DNA of 64,000 bases, from assembly GCA_965153455.1 (NCBI GenBank), contig OZ234497.1, positions 13,564,302 through 13,628,301 of the forward strand. The letters run 5' to 3'. This document shows, piece after piece, positions 61,145-64,000 of the stretch (its first letter is position 1; each line of letters begins with the position of its first letter). The stretch comes from Sphagnum compactum. Taxonomy: Eukaryota > Bryophyta > Sphagnopsida > Sphagnales. The notes beneath the pieces are model-generated. The model had not been told where the DNA came from and did not search any database. It saw only the letters and a list, made by a program, of their open reading frames with translations. A program made the position numbers and the translations under genes.

Positions 61145-62655
61145 ATTCTCATAAAAGGTTCAGCGATTGATTCTTTGAGATTTTGAGAGTCCTAATATTT
61201 ATCAAATTGGTTTATTGTTGGTTAAGGTCGAAACTAGTGTTGGGAGGGTATACGAAGGGTAAAAACCGAAGGTTCATGGTCAACTTCTTGCGACCCAAAC
61301 TTGAGTTGACATCATTTTGTTGGAATTGGCACAAGAATTGACCCATGGAAAAAATGTTTTTCTAGATCCAGAAGATGAACCATGAAAAAATATTTTTGAA
61401 AACCAAGTTAGGATATGTATGTAAAAAAGTTGATTAAGAAAAAAAGTTAATAAGTAGATTGAACTTTATAATTAAATATTAATATTAATTAGTTGTTCAA
61501 CTCTATATTTACATAAATCATTATTTTAATAAGTTATAAACTTTTGTATTCACATAATTTTTAGTATTGGGGAATGTGCTGTGTACATGGAACTAGACTC
61601 GATGCAAAAATCAGGTCAAAGGTTTTTAAATTTGAAAAAAATGTGATAAAACCAAAATCTAAAGGTTCAAATTTTGGAAGAAACTCCTACCTGAAGAACC
61701 TTCACATAAATTTTAAAATGTCAAAACAGGATTGGAGGTTCTCCCCAAAAGGAAGAAAAGGGGGGGGGTGGTGAAAACTCCACATACTCAATTCTGACTG
61801 ATATGCCAATTCTTTCTTTGTGTGAACCTTCAAACAATAAAGGCAAAATAATAGAATAATATATTTTGGTTTTGGCCACAGGTAAGAGACTCAATTAATT
61901 AAAAATCAAAAATTTGAAAGTGAATTGATTATGGAGCGTTTCAGCTGCCAAAGTGAGAAAAAAATAGTGAAAATTGTTAGACTTCTATACCTAAATGGTT
62001 TTCAGAATGTAATAAAAAAATATAGAACCAAAAAATTAGTACTTTCATACATGGTTTATAGCAATGTTGGGCAAGTACCTGTTTTGCCAGTAAGAACCTC
62101 CAATATAATAATGGCTACAGTGAACCAGCACACCATCCACTGGATGCTTGTTATTACTCAGTTGTGGATGAACCTCAACTGAGTTAATATTTGGTTTCAC
62201 CTTGGTAACCAATTATGTGAGAAATAGGTCTCATATATAGGTAGACAGGTAGGAAAATAGATAATTATTTTAGGTAAGTAAATGGTCTATACATAAGTAA
62301 ATGGCTGCTTTTACTATCTACCTACTAACAGCCTGACTGTGGGTTGTTAGTAGGTAGGTAGAAAGAAAAAGCAACTGAGGTAACCACCATGGTTTAGTTA
62401 GGGAACTGGAACCCAACAGAAAATTATTTCCTGACCACTTACCATTCATCCTTCATGGTAAACAGGACGAGGCAAAGAGGGAGGCCGGGCATTATGAAAA
62501 ACGAAATGCGCTCTCTGCTGCTCCTGGATGAAAACATATGCTTTATAATTTTACCTCCATTTACACTGCAAAATTTCTGGCAGGTCATTATATGTGCTAA
62601 AAGAACACTCTTCTCCTCACAACACATTCCAACGTGAAACCAATGTTATGGTGAC
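61145..62655. other. intergenic stretch with hairpin and TAGG repeat
   Basis: No gene is supported. At 62306-62373 the phrases CTATCTACCTACTAACA (62314-62330) and TGTTAGTAGGTAGGTAG (62345-62361) form a 17-bp stem with one mismatch and a 14-base loop, extended by TGCTTTT and AAAAAGCA. A hAT-like word TAGTGTTGGGA lies near 61230. Confidence 0.45.
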
Positions 62656-62661
62656 AGTTAT

Positions 62662-62872
62662 GGTGCATTCACACTTGATGTTAAGTCAGTGTTAAATGAA
62701 AATCTAGGTGGCATCCTAGGTGGCACCCAATGTTAAATGGGCCATAGCTCAATGTTAAGTGAATGTTAGCTTAACATAAAATTTTCATGGCAACTAGGTT
62801 CACGTCCTAAATGGCTAGCATGGTGTTAGGGGACTCAACCCTATAGACCCTAGCACCAAGTGTGAATGCACC
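62662..62872. mobile_element. 211-bp MITE-like element with 16-bp terminal inverted repeats
   Basis: It starts GGTGCATTCACACTTG and ends with the exact reverse complement, CAAGTGTGAATGCACC. Inside are repeated TTAAGT and AATGTTA words (GATGTTAAG, AGTGTTAAAT, AATGTTAAAT, AATGTTAAGT) but no coding frame. Flanks (AGTTAT before and GTTTTA after) show no clear perfect target duplication, so the superfamily is undecided. Confidence 0.7.
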
Positions 62873-62879
62873 GTTTTAG

Positions 62880-63475
62880 AGACCTTAGCTGTCATCATCA
62901 GGCTGCTGTTACAATAGATACCATTTTGCATTCATGTGACCAAGCAAGGAAAGGATTCATCATTTCTAATGAGTTCTTTTTCAACATACAATGCAAAGCT
63001 GGTCCAGGAAGAAGCTGCTTTTTAGAAAAGAAAACCCTACTTTGAGTTATTTTGGGTTTACCTCTCCTTTCTTTCTTTAGTTGATATGCTTCATGCAACT
63101 GGTGAAGAAGGGGTTTTGATACTTAGTGGTTCCCTTTGCCCCAGTGTGGCCAACTTTGTGTTCTTTTGGGCGGTTTGCCTGCCTGGACTTTTCGTCCTTG
63201 GCTTTTGTTTCTTTTTCTCTCCCTTGCTTGGGTGCTTTCCTTTTATGGAGTTTGGCAGGGCTTCATCCTCTTTTCCTTGGGAGCAAAGTTTTCTTCTTTC
63301 AATTTTGTGATGTAGCTAGTAGCCAGCTGCAGTGACAATCATTCATAAGAGGATTCGAGACCAAATTTGATTAGGTACCTATAAACAAGATATGAATGGA
63401 AAAGGCTGGAATTGTTGGGTACCTAATGGAACCTAATCAGTGCTTTTGTGGGGGTGGGTGGGGGGCGGGGCAATT
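62880..63475. other. intergenic stretch with a possible exon-like segment
   Basis: At about 63060-63084 a pyrimidine-rich tract ends in TTTCTTTAG, a good splice acceptor. It is followed by an open plus-strand frame to 63308 (DMLHATGEEGVLILSGSLC and a hydrophobic remainder). No partner exon or family match was recognised, and composition falls off quickly, so I do not call a gene. Confidence 0.3.
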
Positions 63476-63479
63476 TTGG

Positions 63480-63660
63480 GTTGTAGCCAAAATAGAAATA
63501 ATCCACAGGAAGATTTAGCCAAATTTGGCTAAAAATTAAATATGAAAAAAAAAAAAAAAATCCCTACAAAATTTTGGCTACCTACTTGAACCATGTATAG
63601 AAGAAATCTGGGCTTTTTTTCAAAAAGAAGTTCAAATTCTGGCTATTAAAAATCTTAATT
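63480..63660. repeat. dispersed repeat with AGCCAAATTTGGCT palindrome, copy 2
   Basis: It aligns inverted with 44085-44245, and the pair shares ATCCACAGGAAGATTTAGCC reading into the palindrome. A poly-A run at about 63545-63560 interrupts this copy. Confidence 0.7.
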
Positions 63661-63664
63661 TTTA

Positions 63665-64000
63665 AATTTTTTTAGCACTTTTAGTTTTTAATATAGCTTT
63701 TTTTTGGCTATATATAACCAGCAAAAAAGGCTGAACCAAATATAGAAATATAATAATTTGTATTCTCCCTTTTTTTTGTAGGAAATCTGTGGTGATAAAA
63801 ACCCCATAAACCCCATAAACCACTAATTTATCCAGTTTCTATTTTTTAATTAGCCATACAAAAGAAAGCAATCAGGACTCCAATTTTTATTCCAGACTAG
63901 GCGATCAATTATCCCAATAACTCAATAATATGTCATGTCATTCTATAATTCTGACATCACTTTCCCATTTTGAAAAAGTAACGAGGCGGGCCTGTCTTTG
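63665..64000. other. AT-rich window end without a supported gene
   Basis: I see nothing beyond poly-T/poly-A runs and a short direct repeat of ATAAACCCC near 63805. Confidence 0.5.

Noticed and set aside
63086-63310. Possible exon after a good splice acceptor
   Set aside because: Only one splice signal and a hydrophobic frame of unknown family; no partner exon could be joined in phase.

Overview
The window looks like nuclear DNA of a land plant with a large, repeat-rich, AT-rich genome. The evidence is spliceosomal introns with GT-AG borders, a plant-type receptor-like-kinase exon, a plant RimP-like (UPF0090) gene, and Copia, LINE and CACTA elements. I cannot name the species. Low gene density and much decayed repeat would fit a bryophyte, lycophyte, fern or gymnosperm. 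No rRNA, intact tRNA gene, CRISPR array or organellar insert was found.

Two genes can be modelled end to end. On the minus strand, 5697 to 2530, a six-exon gene encodes a 551-residue protein. It has a probable organelle-targeting N-terminus, a long Lys/Glu-rich segment and a C-terminal RimP-like core; bacterial RimP acts in 30S ribosomal subunit maturation. All five introns are GT-AG and the reading phases close exactly. Intron 3 carries a 38-bp near-perfect hairpin. On the plus strand, 45888 to 47274, a two-exon gene encodes a 319-residue multi-pass membrane protein of a family I do not recognise. Both genes have GC- and CpG-richer 5' flanks that stand out from the AT-rich surroundings. They share no visible pathway and lie about 40 kb apart.

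Most of the rest is mobile and repetitive DNA. A 2.96-kb non-autonomous CACTA element (31356-34315) has 8-bp matching CACTA termini, a 3-bp ATA duplication and a 25-bp minisatellite core. An inverted partial copy begins the window (1-789). The CACTA element interrupts or abuts a decayed LINE (about 28340-31352, minus). A nearly full-length but broken Copia internal region lies at about 37185-41186 (minus). A different retroelement C-terminal region is at 59911-61140 (minus). A possible second CACTA element (24093-27045), a small inverted-repeat element (62662-62872), a solitary receptor-kinase exon (15537-15684), a long dispersed repeat family (18985-22830 and 52285-54480), a 41-bp degenerate minisatellite family and widespread TAGG/CCTA simple repeats fill much of the remainder.

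The observations most worth a second look are the Lys/Glu-rich exon inserted in the RimP-like protein, the hairpin in its intron 3, the uncharacterised membrane protein, tRNA-like promoter boxes inside several repeats including the CACTA ends, and the minisatellite families shared across the window.
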